A DNA stretch of 32,537 nucleotides from an uncultured Bacteroidales bacterium (GTDB lineage: Bacteria > Bacteroidota > Bacteroidia > Bacteroidales > UBA932). This document shows, one piece after another, positions 1-7,151 of the stretch; the first letter of the stretch is position 1; each line of letters opens with the position of its first letter. Below the pieces are notes generated by a model. It saw only the letters and a list, made by a program, of their open reading frames with translations, did not search any database and was not told the origin of the DNA. The position numbers were made by a program, and so were the translations under genes. The DNA lies in contig CAMJJZ010000007.1 in NCBI GenBank assembly GCA_946406275.1, positions 1-32,537 of the forward strand, in the 5' to 3' direction.

Positions 1-768
1 CTCCGCATGCCCAAGAGCGAGCAGATTCCCGGCGAGCGCTTCAAGAAGAGCGACTCTGTCCGCGCCATCATCAAGAGCGTGGAGATGAAGAACCAGACCA
101 CTCCCTACATAGTCCTTTCCCGTACCAGCGACGCCTTCCTGGAGAAACTCTTCGAGATGGAGGTCCCTGAGATTTACGACGGCCTCATCACCGTGAAGAA
201 GGTTGTCCGCATCCCCGGAGAAAGGGCCAAGGTGGCCGTCGAGTCCTATGACGACAGAATCGACCCCATCGGCGCCTGCATCGGCGTGAAAGGTTCCCGC
301 ATCATGGGTATCGTCCGCGAGCTCCGCAACGAAAACATAGACGTAATCCAGTGGAGCACCAACCCTCAGCTCATGATCCAGCGTGCACTGAACCCCGCCC
401 GCATCTCCCGCATAGACCTTGGCGACTCCCCCGAGGACAAGATCAAGGTATTCATGCAGCCGGAAGAGGTGAAGAAGGGTATCGGTAAGGGCGGCGTGAA
501 CATCAAGCTCGCCGGTATGCTGGTAGGCCGTGAGATTGAGGTCTGGAGGGAACTTTCCCAGAACGAGGAAGAGGAGGACGATGTTCTCCTGAGCGAGTTC
601 ACCGACGTCATCGACCCTTGGGTCATCGAGCGCCTGCAGTCTATCGGCTGCGACACCGCCCGCAGCGTCATGGCTCTTTCACCGGCCGATATCGCCTCCA
701 GGGCAGACCTCGAGGACGAGACCGTGGAAGAGGTTCTCCGCATCCTCCACGAGGAATTTGAAGATTAA
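1..768 (+). CDS. nusA: Transcription termination/antitermination factor NusA, C-terminal part (5' truncated by window edge)
   Basis: The open frame runs from the first base of the window to TAA at 766-768, giving 255 visible residues; the ATG at 7 is probably internal. NusA binds RNA polymerase and nascent RNA and modulates pausing, termination and antitermination. The visible part starts near the end of the S1 region and continues into the tandem KH RNA-binding domains: a stretch around residues 90-105 reads IGACIGVKGSRI, and a second GxxG-like loop reads KKGIGKGGVNIKLA. An acidic linker (NEEEEDD) and a short C-terminal helix-hairpin-helix-like segment ending ILHEEFED follow. The gene sits 24 bp upstream of infB, the conserved nusA-infB order, so co-transcription is likely. 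The identification is firm; the true start lies outside the window. Confidence 0.95.
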   Translation, partial: LRMPKSEQIPGERFKKSDSVRAIIKSVEMKNQTTPYIVLSRTSDAFLEKLFEMEVPEIYDGLITVKKVVRIPGERAKVAVESYDDRIDPIGACIGVKGSRIMGIVRELRNENIDVIQWSTNPQLMIQRALNPARISRIDLGDSPEDKIKVFMQPEEVKKGIGKGGVNIKLAGMLVGREIEVWRELSQNEEEEDDVLLSEFTDVIDPWVIERLQSIGCDTARSVMALSPADIASRADLEDETVEEVLRILHEEFED

Positions 769-792
769 CTTAGAACAAAAAAGGGGTTATAT

Positions 793-3501
793 ATGGCAGA
801 AATCAGACTATCGAAACTGATCAAACAATTCAACATAGGGCTTGACACCCTGGTGGACTTCCTGAATTCAAAAGGCGCCGGAATAGAGGATGCAAATCCC
901 AACCTGAAGGTGTCTGACGAGTTCATGCCGGAGCTTCACAAGAAGTTCGGCAAGGACCTTGAGCTCAAGGAAGCCGCAGAGAAAGTGGACGTCAAGCTCA
1001 CTGAGATTCTGGACAAGGCTTCCAAGAAGCAGGGCCAGGAAGAAGAGGACTACGAGCCGGAAAGGGTTACCGTCATCAAGAGTAACAACCTCTCCCGCGC
1101 CGCGAAGCCCGTGGCAGAGCCGGAGCCGGAACCGGAACCCGTTCCTGAACCGGAGCCGGAGCCCGTGGTGGAACCCGAGCCCGTAGTAGAACCGGAACCT
1201 GTGGTTGAGCCGGAACCCGAACCCGTAGTGGAACCGGAACCCATAGCAGAGCCCGAACCCGATCCCGTAGTGGAGCCGGAGCCGGTGGTAGAACCCGAGC
1301 CGGAACCTGAAGTAGAGGAAACCCCCGCCCCGACCCCAGCGGAGGAACCTGCACAGGAAGGCTCTCCCCTCAAGGTTATCGGCAAGATAGACCTGTCCCA
1401 GTTTGACCCCAAGCGCACCAAGAAGCGCGAGCGCATCAAGGCCGGCGGCCCCCAGAAGGTGGACGTGACCAAGGTGCAGGCCGACAAGGCTCCCAAGAAG
1501 GGCGACAAGAAGAAGCAGGAAGTCCCCGCGGCCGGAAAGAACCGCAAGAAAGGCGACCGCTTCAAGCCCGCAATGACTGAGGCCGAGCAGGAAGAACTGC
1601 AGAAGGAAATCCAGAAGCAGGTTAAGGAAACCTACGCCAAGATGAACGAGAACAAGCCCAATTTCGGCGCCAAGCACCGCAAGGAGAAGCGCGAGATTGC
1701 AGCCCTCCGTTCACAGGAAGAGATGGAAGCCGCCGCAGCGGAGAACAAGGTCCTCAAGGTTACCGAGTTCGTTACCGTCAACGACCTTGCAACCCTCATG
1801 AACAACACACCCGTGGTGAAGGTCATCGGCGCCTGCATGTCCCTGGGCATGATGGTTTCCATCAACCAGCGCCTCGACGCAGAGACGCTTGTGCTGGTTG
1901 CAGAGGAGTTCGGCTACAAGGTAGAATTTGTAACCGCGGAGCTTAGCGAGGAAATCGAGCAGCAGGAGCCTGACCGCGAGGAAGACCTGGTGGAGCGTCC
2001 TCCGGTGATTACCGTCATGGGTCACGTAGACCACGGTAAGACCAGTCTCCTTGACAACATCCGCAACACCAACGTAATCGCAGGCGAGGCCGGCGGCATC
2101 ACCCAGCACATTGGCGCATACAGCGTGAAGCTGGAGAGCGGCAGGCGCATCACCTTCCTGGATACCCCTGGTCACGAGGCCTTCACTGCCATGCGTGCCC
2201 GCGGTGCCCAGATGACGGACCTTGCAATTATCATCGTCGCGGCCGATGACGCCGTGATGCCCCAGACCAAGGAAGCAATTGCCCACGCACAGGCTGCAGG
2301 CGTTCCCATGGTCTTCGCAATCAATAAGATCGATAAGCCCGGCGCAAATCCGGACACCATCCGCCGCCAGCTGTCGGAAATGAACATCCTGGTGGAGGAC
2401 TGGGGCGGTAAGTACCAGTGCCAGGAGATATCGGCAAAGAAGGGCATCGGAGTGGACAAACTCCTTGAGAAGGTGCTCTTTGAGACTGACCTCCTCGAGC
2501 TCAAGGCCAACCCCAACAAGATGGGAAGCGGCGCCGTCATCGAAAGCTCCCTGGACAAGGGCCGCGGCTATCTGGCAACGGTACTGGTGCAGGACGGCAC
2601 TGTGAACGTGGGTGACGTAATCATCTCCGGAAGCTACTACGGCAGGGTTAAGGCCATGTACAACGAGCGCGGACAGAAAGTTGAAAGCGCCGGACCTTCC
2701 ACCCCCGTGAGCCTCCTGGGCCTCAACGGCGCCCCCGCCGCAGGTGAGAAGTTCAACATCATGTCCGATGAAAGGGAAGCCAAGTCCATCGCCCAGAGGC
2801 GCGAGCAGCTTATCCGCATCCAGGGCATCAAGACGCAGAAGCACCTTACCCTGGAAGAAATTGGCCGCCGCATAGCCATCGGCAACTTCAAGGAACTGAA
2901 CGTCATCGTCAAGGGCGATGTGGACGGTTCCGTGGAAGCCCTGTCCGATTCCCTCATCAAGCTTTCTACAGAGGAAGTCCGCGTGAACGTGATCCACAAG
3001 GCCGTTGGCGCCATCTCCGAGAGCGACGTCCTTCTGGCCGAGGCATCCGACGCCGTGATCATCGGCTTCCAGGTGCGTCCTTCTTCCGAGGCACGCCGTG
3101 CCGCCGAGAAGGAAGGCATAGAAATCCGCCTCTACTCCGTTATCTACGACTGTATCAACGAGGTTAAGGAAGGTATCGAGGGTATGCTGGAGCCTGAAAA
3201 GAAGGAAGAAGTCACCGCAACGGCAGAAGTCAAGCAGACCTTCAAGATCTCCAAGGTTGGCACCATTGCCGGCTGCATTGTGAAGGAAGGCAAGCTTACC
3301 AACAAGGCCGATGTCCGCCTCATCCGCGACGGTATTGTTGTGTACACCGGTTCCCTGTCATCCCTCCAGAGGGGCAAGGACCAGGCCAAGGAAGTCCCCG
3401 CCGGCATGGAATGCGGCTGCGGCCTTGACAAGTACAACGACATCCACCCCGGTGACATCATCGAGGCCTTCCAGATCACGGAAATCAAGAGAAGTCTGTA
3501 G
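793..3501 (+). CDS. infB: Translation initiation factor IF-2
   Basis: 902-residue GTPase that places initiator fMet-tRNA on the 30S subunit and promotes subunit joining. The N-terminus has an IF2_N-like module ([21 protein letters not shown]). A Pro/Glu-rich low-complexity linker of about 65 residues (roughly residues 110-175) and a Lys-rich segment follow. The G domain begins near residue 413 with P-loop GHVDHGKT, then DTPGHEAF (G3) and NKIDKP (G4). Domains II, III and C2 follow to the C-terminus ([16 protein letters not shown]). It lies directly after nusA. A strong stem-loop 50 bp past the stop probably ends the operon. The only unusual point is the long, almost pure [11 protein letters not shown] tract. 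The assignment is certain. Confidence 0.98.
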   Translation: MAEIRLSKLIKQFNIGLDTLVDFLNSKGAGIEDANPNLKVSDEFMPELHKKFGKDLELKEAAEKVDVKLTEILDKASKKQGQEEEDYEPERVTVIKSNNLSRAAKPVAEPEPEPEPVPEPEPEPVVEPEPVVEPEPVVEPEPEPVVEPEPIAEPEPDPVVEPEPVVEPEPEPEVEETPAPTPAEEPAQEGSPLKVIGKIDLSQFDPKRTKKRERIKAGGPQKVDVTKVQADKAPKKGDKKKQEVPAAGKNRKKGDRFKPAMTEAEQEELQKEIQKQVKETYAKMNENKPNFGAKHRKEKREIAALRSQEEMEAAAAENKVLKVTEFVTVNDLATLMNNTPVVKVIGACMSLGMMVSINQRLDAETLVLVAEEFGYKVEFVTAELSEEIEQQEPDREEDLVERPPVITVMGHVDHGKTSLLDNIRNTNVIAGEAGGITQHIGAYSVKLESGRRITFLDTPGHEAFTAMRARGAQMTDLAIIIVAADDAVMPQTKEAIAHAQAAGVPMVFAINKIDKPGANPDTIRRQLSEMNILVEDWGGKYQCQEISAKKGIGVDKLLEKVLFETDLLELKANPNKMGSGAVIESSLDKGRGYLATVLVQDGTVNVGDVIISGSYYGRVKAMYNERGQKVESAGPSTPVSLLGLNGAPAAGEKFNIMSDEREAKSIAQRREQLIRIQGIKTQKHLTLEEIGRRIAIGNFKELNVIVKGDVDGSVEALSDSLIKLSTEEVRVNVIHKAVGAISESDVLLAEASDAVIIGFQVRPSSEARRAAEKEGIEIRLYSVIYDCINEVKEGIEGMLEPEKKEEVTATAEVKQTFKISKVGTIAGCIVKEGKLTNKADVRLIRDGIVVYTGSLSSLQRGKDQAKEVPAGMECGCGLDKYNDIHPGDIIEAFQITEIKRSL
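1117..1320 (+). repeat. Degenerate Pro-Glu codon repeat inside infB
   Basis: About 200 bp built of imperfect 6- to 18-bp units such as GAGCCGGAACCC, encoding alternating PEPEP and VVEPEP blocks in the N-terminal linker of IF-2. It is in frame and codon-degenerate, so it looks maintained at the protein level. It also produces long open frames on the opposite strand that are artefacts. Confidence 0.8.
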
Positions 3502-3552
3502 GCCCTGACCGGCCTTGCCCGGCCAGGCACCGCTCTGGGTGCAAAAACCCTT

Positions 3553-3601
3553 AAAAATGTAACCTCAGCAATGCCACTGGCACCGCTGAGGTTACATTTT
3601 T
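3553..3601 (+). terminator. Bidirectional intrinsic terminator after infB
   Basis: Perfect 17-bp inverted repeat: the arms are 3553-3569 (starting AAAAATGTAACC) and 3585-3601 (ending TTACATTTTT), with a 15-nt loop. Each strand has a run of five T at the 3' side of the hairpin, so it can end infB transcription and also transcription arriving from the minus-strand lipoprotein gene. Confidence 0.85.
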
Positions 3602-3621
3602 GCCCAATATTGCGCCCGCAA

Positions 3622-3762
3622 GGGGGCCTCGCAAGAACTATCCGAAACACCAAAGCCAGCCGTTACGCGTTTTGGGCCTAAAATGCACGTCGAGTGGCTC
3701 GCGTGAGCCAACCGTTACGCGTTTTGAGGCGTTTTTGCGTAACAGGTGGCTGGCAAAGTAGG
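3622..3762 (+). repeat. 141-bp intergenic repeat, copy 1
   Basis: By eye this stretch is identical over all 141 bp to the reverse complement of 12767-12907. Internal structure: a 15-bp direct repeat CCGTTACGCGTTTTG at 3660-3674 and 3712-3726; a 6-bp stem hairpin TGGCTC-GCGT-GAGCCA at 3695-3710; and imperfect terminal inverted motifs GCCAGCC...GTTACGC near 3655-3668 against GCGTAAC...GGCTGGC near 3738-3754. There is no coding potential and no transposase. It lies between the convergent 3' ends of infB and the minus-strand lipoprotein gene. A MITE- or REP-like element is the best guess. Confidence 0.85.
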
Positions 3763-3769
3763 CGGGTTA

Positions 3770-4654
3770 CTACTGTTCTACCCACTTGTAGACGCCGCCG
3801 TCCATTGCATTCAGGTCAGGAACTCTGAAGGCATGAGTAGTCTTGCTGTTCCACGATGAAGCTGTTACAGGCGAAGTGTATACATACGTTTTACTGGTCT
3901 CGGAATCTGTCAATGTTAGTTTTAAAGTATTCTGGTCTACAGTCTGATCCGGAATTGAGAAACACAGACCATTCTGGGAATAGGCATTGATTTCAGAACC
4001 ATTGTCGCCATGGTAAAACTCACCAGTAATACCGGCGCTCCATTTATCATTATACCATGTTGTGTATCCAAATCCCACCTGCAACTTATATCTGGATACC
4101 TCACCATAATTATTGACATTAATCGCCGTACCGTTCCTGTGATGGAAAGTGCCACCGTCTGACAGACAGAACTGAACATAAGTCTTAGGCGCCGTCAGAT
4201 TAACACTTGCGCTTAATACCCCAGCAGAAATAGAATATGAGGCATTCTTGTGCTCTAGAACATAACCATGATAGACGCCGCCACTATAGCAGTAGAAGTG
4301 AAAGTTGGTTGAATATTTAATTGAGCCGCCAAATTTTGTTACCGGGGAATAAACGGCTGAAAGGGTGCCGGAAGTAGTGCCGGCTATAATGGCCTCCAGT
4401 CCGTCACTCCAACTTTGAGCAGTCCATACTCCAGAAACTCTTTTGATTTCGAGATAACCTCTCTGACCCTTGAAGAATAGGTATATCCTGTCTCCGTTTG
4501 CCCATGCTGTCTTTACTCCCTTTGTCTCTGTCTCGTCTACATTTATATTAACTTCAAGATGGGTATTCTCTGGGTCAGAAACGGTGATGTCATTTATCTT
4601 CTGGCAAGAAATGCTTGCGGCAAGAATGCCTGCTATAATCAATACTTTCTTCAT
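3770..4654 (-). CDS. Fimbrillin-like surface lipoprotein (predicted OFF-state partner of the invertible locus)
   Basis: 294 residues. The N-terminus is a lipoprotein signal peptide (MKKVLIIAGILAASISC, lipobox Cys17), so the protein should be lipid-anchored in the envelope and possibly surface-exposed. The following region (ETKGVKTAWANGDRIYLFF) has the pattern seen at the start of Bacteroidales fimbrillin-family beta-sandwich domains and resembles DTRAV...SWSNGEQVIIFY in the divergent gene at 5713. The rest is rich in Tyr, Ser and Gly with no catalytic motif. An AAGGAGGA stretch 7 nt before the ATG is an unusually good Shine-Dalgarno for this phylum. The gene follows a small start-less reading frame (4673-4822) by 18 bp. 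No promoter is visible upstream in the present orientation, so expression is expected only after the 4798-5590 segment inverts. The exact fimbrillin subfamily is uncertain. Confidence 0.75.
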   Translation of the reverse strand: MKKVLIIAGILAASISCQKINDITVSDPENTHLEVNINVDETETKGVKTAWANGDRIYLFFKGQRGYLEIKRVSGVWTAQSWSDGLEAIIAGTTSGTLSAVYSPVTKFGGSIKYSTNFHFYCYSGGVYHGYVLEHKNASYSISAGVLSASVNLTAPKTYVQFCLSDGGTFHHRNGTAINVNNYGEVSRYKLQVGFGYTTWYNDKWSAGITGEFYHGDNGSEINAYSQNGLCFSIPDQTVDQNTLKLTLTDSETSKTYVYTSPVTASSWNSKTTHAFRVPDLNAMDGGVYKWVEQ

Positions 4655-4672
4655 AGTGTTTCCTCCTTTTTC

Positions 4673-4822
4673 TTATAGTATCGTCTCGTCCCCAAACGGG
4701 TTCGTATAATCTCCTATGCCTACGCCGTTAGCATCTACCGTGCTGGCGCAGATTACACCTTCAAATTGCACCTTTAATTCATAAGCCTCAGGTGCGAAAT
4801 AACGTTGGATTGTATATTCGCG
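4673..4822 (-). pseudogene. Start-less small ORF, silent partner of the 5569-5688 ORF
   Basis: Minus-strand open frame with a stop at 4673-4675 and an in-frame stop just upstream at 4823-4825. It has no ATG, GTG or TTG at its 5' end. From the crossover site onward it reads RYFAPEAYELKVQFEGVICA followed by STVDANGVGIGDYTNPFGDE and TIL. This matches the plus-strand small ORF (RYYSPETFVIEVKYEGVICA, then SI...DPFAL), including the EGVICAS core and the PF near the end. The frame enters the AACGTTATT site in the same register (..CGT TAT..) as the intact ORF, so inversion would supply ATG and five codons in frame and give a 48-residue peptide. I read it as a locked-off allele and not as decay. Confidence 0.75.
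4798..4806 (-). repeat. Left crossover-site candidate (inverted AACGTTATT)
   Basis: On the minus strand this reads AACGTTATT, identical to 5582-5590, and encodes the CGT TAT codons of the start-less small ORF. Flanking inner sequence is not obviously shared. A 9-bp match is short, and the call rests mainly on its exact placement at the point where homology between the two small ORFs begins. It resembles the core of Mpi-type sites of Bacteroides fragilis as I remember them (around ARACGTWCGT), matching at 7 of 10 positions. Confidence 0.6.
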
Positions 4823-4830
4823 TTAAAAAG

Positions 4831-5472
4831 ATGAATTACGGGTACATAAGAGTCAGCAGCGACCACCAGACGGTGGAAAACCAGCGGTACGAGATTAAAC
4901 AATTCTGCCAGAATACAGACATGGCCATAGACGGGTGGATAGAAGAAACCATCAGTGGTATGAAAAGTTACGATAAAAGGGAGCTTGGGAAACTACTCCG
5001 GCGTGTGAAGGAAGGTGATCTTATCATATGCGCCGAACTCTCACGGCTTGGGCGAAACCTGTATATGATTATGGAAATACTGGGCATCTGCATGAACAAA
5101 GGCTGCCGGGTTTGGACCATTAAGGATGGATTCCGTTTGGAAGACAATGTTCAGAGCAAGGTGCTTGCTTTTGCGTTTGGACTGTCGGCGGAGATAGAGC
5201 GGACGCTGATAAGCCAGCGGACAAAAGAGGCGCTTGCAAGACGAAAGGCAGAGGGCGTTTCATTAGGACGCCCAAAAGGAAAAAAGAATGCTCCTGATAA
5301 GTACAAACTGTCGGGCAAAGAAGCCTATATCAGCCGTCTGGCAAAGAAAGGATTCTCCAAAAGAGAAGTGGCGCGGCTCTGTAAAGTTGACAAGAATACT
5401 CTCAAACGATTTGTCCGCGAAAGAATGCCTGAATTGGCCTGGAAAGGTGAAAATAATGATTTTTCAGTATAG
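4831..5472 (+). CDS. Serine site-specific recombinase / DNA invertase, Mpi-like
   Basis: 213 residues from ATG 4831 (MNYGYIRVSSDHQTVENQRY). A longer frame from GTG 4792 would overlap the crossover site and adds residues foreign to the family. Resolvase/invertase catalytic domain: nucleophilic Ser in YIRVSSDHQ (residues 9/10), the arginine motif AELSRLGRN, and the E-helix region EIERTLISQRTKEALARRK, then GRPKG. The C-terminal helix-turn-helix (about residues 160-200) reads GFSKREVARLCKVDKNTLKRF. Length and motifs fit the Bacteroides master invertase Mpi and local invertases. It lies wholly within the segment it probably inverts. A degenerate -7 box TATATTCG (4813-4820) sits just upstream, still inside the segment, while the matching -33 position falls outside, so its expression could differ between orientations (inference). 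Confidence 0.9.
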   Translation: MNYGYIRVSSDHQTVENQRYEIKQFCQNTDMAIDGWIEETISGMKSYDKRELGKLLRRVKEGDLIICAELSRLGRNLYMIMEILGICMNKGCRVWTIKDGFRLEDNVQSKVLAFAFGLSAEIERTLISQRTKEALARRKAEGVSLGRPKGKKNAPDKYKLSGKEAYISRLAKKGFSKREVARLCKVDKNTLKRFVRERMPELAWKGENNDFSV

Positions 5473-5499
5473 GTCATAAACAAAAATACTGATAAGTTA

Positions 5500-5531
5500 T
5501 TAAGCCTAAAAACGGGTGGAAACTAACTTTG
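5500..5531 (+). promoter_or_regulatory. Outward promoter on the invertible segment
   Basis: A perfect Bacteroidetes -7 box TAACTTTG is at 5524-5531, with a weak -33 candidate TTAA (5500-5503) at a 20-bp spacing. The start of transcription would be near 5537, about 30 nt before the small ORF at 5569. In this orientation it drives the small ORF and the 5713 lipoprotein; after inversion it would drive the minus-strand operon. Confidence 0.65.
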
Positions 5532-5568
5532 TGAAGTTGTTTTGGAACAAATCAAAAACTATATGCTT

Positions 5569-5688
5569 ATGAAAGAAAAAGAACGTTATTATTCACCCGA
5601 AACTTTTGTCATTGAGGTGAAGTATGAGGGCGTAATCTGCGCTTCAATTCAGGATTATGATTCCGCACCCGATCCGTTTGCTCTGTAA
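5569..5688 (+). CDS. Small protein at the head of the active lipoprotein operon
   Basis: 39 codons from ATG 5569 (MKEKERYYSPETFVIEVKYE) to TAA 5686-5688; ATG 5563 would add Met-Leu. It ends GVICASIQDYDSAPDPFAL. It is too short for standard gene calls, but a homologous frame occurs on the opposite flank of the segment (4673-4822) and both precede a fimbrillin-like lipoprotein. I recall many short Bacteroidales ORFs of this style (K-Y-x-P-E start, C-A-S core) ahead of fimbrillin genes, with no established function. The AACGTTATT site covers codons 5-8. There is no signal peptide. It could be a leader ORF that couples translation to the lipoprotein 24 bp downstream, or a functional small protein. 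Confidence 0.7.
   Translation: MKEKERYYSPETFVIEVKYEGVICASIQDYDSAPDPFAL
5582..5590 (+). repeat. Right crossover-site candidate AACGTTATT
   Basis: Identical, in inverted orientation, to 4798-4806. It lies 13 nt inside the small ORF, straddling its CGT TAT codons. The longer AAGAACGTTAT (5579-5589) recurs directly at 7132-7142. Confidence 0.6.
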
Positions 5689-5712
5689 TGAGTTGTTAAA
5701 CCTTAAAAGCGA

Positions 5713-7029
5713 ATGACAATGAATAAGATGAATCTTTTAAAGAATATAGCCGCCATAATACTGCTGGTGGCAGGAGTAGCGGCATGCTCAAAGAGCAATA
5801 CTGTAGTTGAAAACGAGCCCTTGACAGAAGCAACCTTCACTCAGACCATCCACGTAACTCTTGGAGGTCCGGACACCCGCGCCGTTGATGCTGACGGTCA
5901 CAAGTCATGGAGCAATGGTGAGCAGGTAATAATATTTTATTCTAATTCTGTTGATAATTTAACAGCAGTAACGGGTACACTCTCCAACGTAAGTGGCAAA
6001 TCGGCCGATATCACGGTAACATTCTCTCAAGTACCCAAGGCAAACGGCGATATGAATCTGGTTTATCCTTCCTCAGCAGGCGAATTATTGTCTGCAGACC
6101 ACATCAGAACCACCCTACTCAATAATCAGGATGGCACGCTGGCCACGCTCAGTTCCACACTCGATGTGGCAACAGCCACGGTACAGGCCACAGCAAGCAG
6201 TGAAATGCCTGAGAATATTACTCTGACCAACGCGTTCAGCATATTCAAGTTTACGCTCATGTACGGCTCTACAGATCTGACCGCATCTACCACAGATCTC
6301 CTTATCAACGATGGTACAAACAACTATAATATTAGCCGTGCAGCCGAAGCCGGTCCCATCTATGTAGCCATGCGACCCATAGCCGGCGCCAACTTCACTT
6401 TCTCTGCTATTGCAGGAGGTGATAACTACAGCCTGTCAAAGTCTGGCGTTACTATTGCAGCCAGCAAGATTTACAATTCAACCCTCAATTTGAACACAGC
6501 AGGCAATGTAGGTAAGATTCTGTGCACTGATGGTTCTATCTATGCAACGGTATCTGAAGCCGAAGCAGCCAGTAAGACCGTATCAGGCATGATAGCCTAC
6601 GAGGGTTCAGAGACCGGTGTTGCCGGCAAGACCAACGGCTTGGTGATTTCAGTGGCAGAAGATAACGGCAATTATAGCGATGCTGAAGCATGGGTCAGTA
6701 GCCTTGCAACTGAGCGTCCTGCCGGTGCCAGCGATTGGGCTATTCCTACCGTCACGCAATGGATGCGCATCATGCAGGCTTGTGGCGGCAGCGTAGTAAC
6801 CACAATGCCCACAGATGCAAACCTCGACTTCAGCTGGGGTCTTTTGAGCACCATGATTACAAATTGCGAAGGGGGTAACATGGCCGCGGCATCAAGTTCC
6901 CGCTACTGGACCAGCACAGACGGCAGCTCATCAGGAACAAAGGTGGTATACTACCCTCGTAGCCAGTATTTCCAATACAGTTATCTTGAAACTAATTATG
7001 GCCATTACCGCGCGGTTTTCGCCTGGTAA
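5713..7029 (+). CDS. Fimbrillin-like surface lipoprotein with C-terminal lectin/FGE-like tail domain (predicted ON-state)
   Basis: 438 residues. The N-terminal signal has lipobox LLVAGVAAC, giving an envelope lipoprotein. Residues about 45-265 resemble the fimbrillin/FimA-type beta domain (DTRAVDADGHKSWSNGEQ) and are similar in layout to the first domain of the divergent gene 3770-4654. The last 150 residues differ: SDWAIPTVTQWMRIMQACGG and later SRYWTSTDGSSS, ending NYGHYRAVFAW. This is the pattern of DUF1566 or fibrobacter-type C-terminal modules with a C-type-lectin/FGE-like fold, often a binding head. It follows the small ORF at 5569 by 24 bp under the promoter at 5524. The start could also be ATG 5719. 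A stem-loop terminator follows. Role inferred: alternative pilus-like subunit or adhesin. Confidence 0.75.
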   Translation: MTMNKMNLLKNIAAIILLVAGVAACSKSNTVVENEPLTEATFTQTIHVTLGGPDTRAVDADGHKSWSNGEQVIIFYSNSVDNLTAVTGTLSNVSGKSADITVTFSQVPKANGDMNLVYPSSAGELLSADHIRTTLLNNQDGTLATLSSTLDVATATVQATASSEMPENITLTNAFSIFKFTLMYGSTDLTASTTDLLINDGTNNYNISRAAEAGPIYVAMRPIAGANFTFSAIAGGDNYSLSKSGVTIAASKIYNSTLNLNTAGNVGKILCTDGSIYATVSEAEAASKTVSGMIAYEGSETGVAGKTNGLVISVAEDNGNYSDAEAWVSSLATERPAGASDWAIPTVTQWMRIMQACGGSVVTTMPTDANLDFSWGLLSTMITNCEGGNMAAASSSRYWTSTDGSSSGTKVVYYPRSQYFQYSYLETNYGHYRAVFAW

Positions 7030-7055
7030 TTGAACATATGATGAATAATATAAAC

Positions 7056-7091
7056 CTGCTGCCTTCCCATCCGGGTTGGCGGCAGTTTTTT
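7056..7091 (+). terminator. Intrinsic terminator after the fimbrillin-like gene
   Basis: Arms CTGCTGCC (7056-7063) and GGCGGCAG (7078-7085) form an 8-bp stem with one G-U pair, followed by TTTTTT (7086-7091). It lies 26 bp after the 5713 gene and separates it from the regulator at 7152. Confidence 0.8.
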
Positions 7092-7131
7092 ATTTCTCCT
7101 TTCAAACATCCTTAATTAGGAAAAATCCGCC

Positions 7132-7147
7132 AAGAACGTTATCTTTG
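7132..7147 (+). promoter_or_regulatory. Possible promoter of the regulator, overlapping a third AAGAACGTTAT motif
   Basis: A perfect -7 box TATCTTTG lies at 7140-7147, only 4 nt before ATG 7152, implying a nearly leaderless transcript; no clear -33 box is seen. AAGAACGTTAT at 7132-7142 is an 11-bp direct match to the right crossover site and overlaps the box. Chance is possible for both. Confidence 0.4.
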
Positions 7148-7151
7148 ACAT

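Larger units (their letters stand above)
4798..5590. mobile_element. Predicted invertible DNA segment carrying its own invertase and an outward promoter
   Basis: Bounded by inverted 9-bp copies of AACGTTATT (4798-4806 as AATAACGTT and 5582-5590). It contains the serine recombinase (4831-5472), a TAnnTTTG promoter pointing right (5524-5531), and the ATG with the first codons of the small ORF at 5569. Both outer flanks continue into homologous small-ORF coding sequence in the same codon register. The geometry resembles flip-flop systems such as Salmonella hin, but here the crossover lies within a short coding sequence. The inversion itself is inferred; only one orientation is seen. Confidence 0.7.

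Noticed and set aside
868..1677. Long minus-strand open frame opposite infB (and other antisense frames in 1050-1565)
   Set aside because: It is the complement of the Pro-Glu repeat and Lys-rich part of infB; composition is repeat-driven and there is no family resemblance.
1711..2997. 428-residue minus-strand frame opposite the IF-2 G domain
   Set aside because: Shadow of a highly conserved coding region in GC-rich DNA; no start signal or domain.
4792..4830. GTG start for the recombinase at 4792
   Set aside because: It would read through the left crossover site and the silent small ORF; the resolvase fold begins at MNYGYIRVSS.
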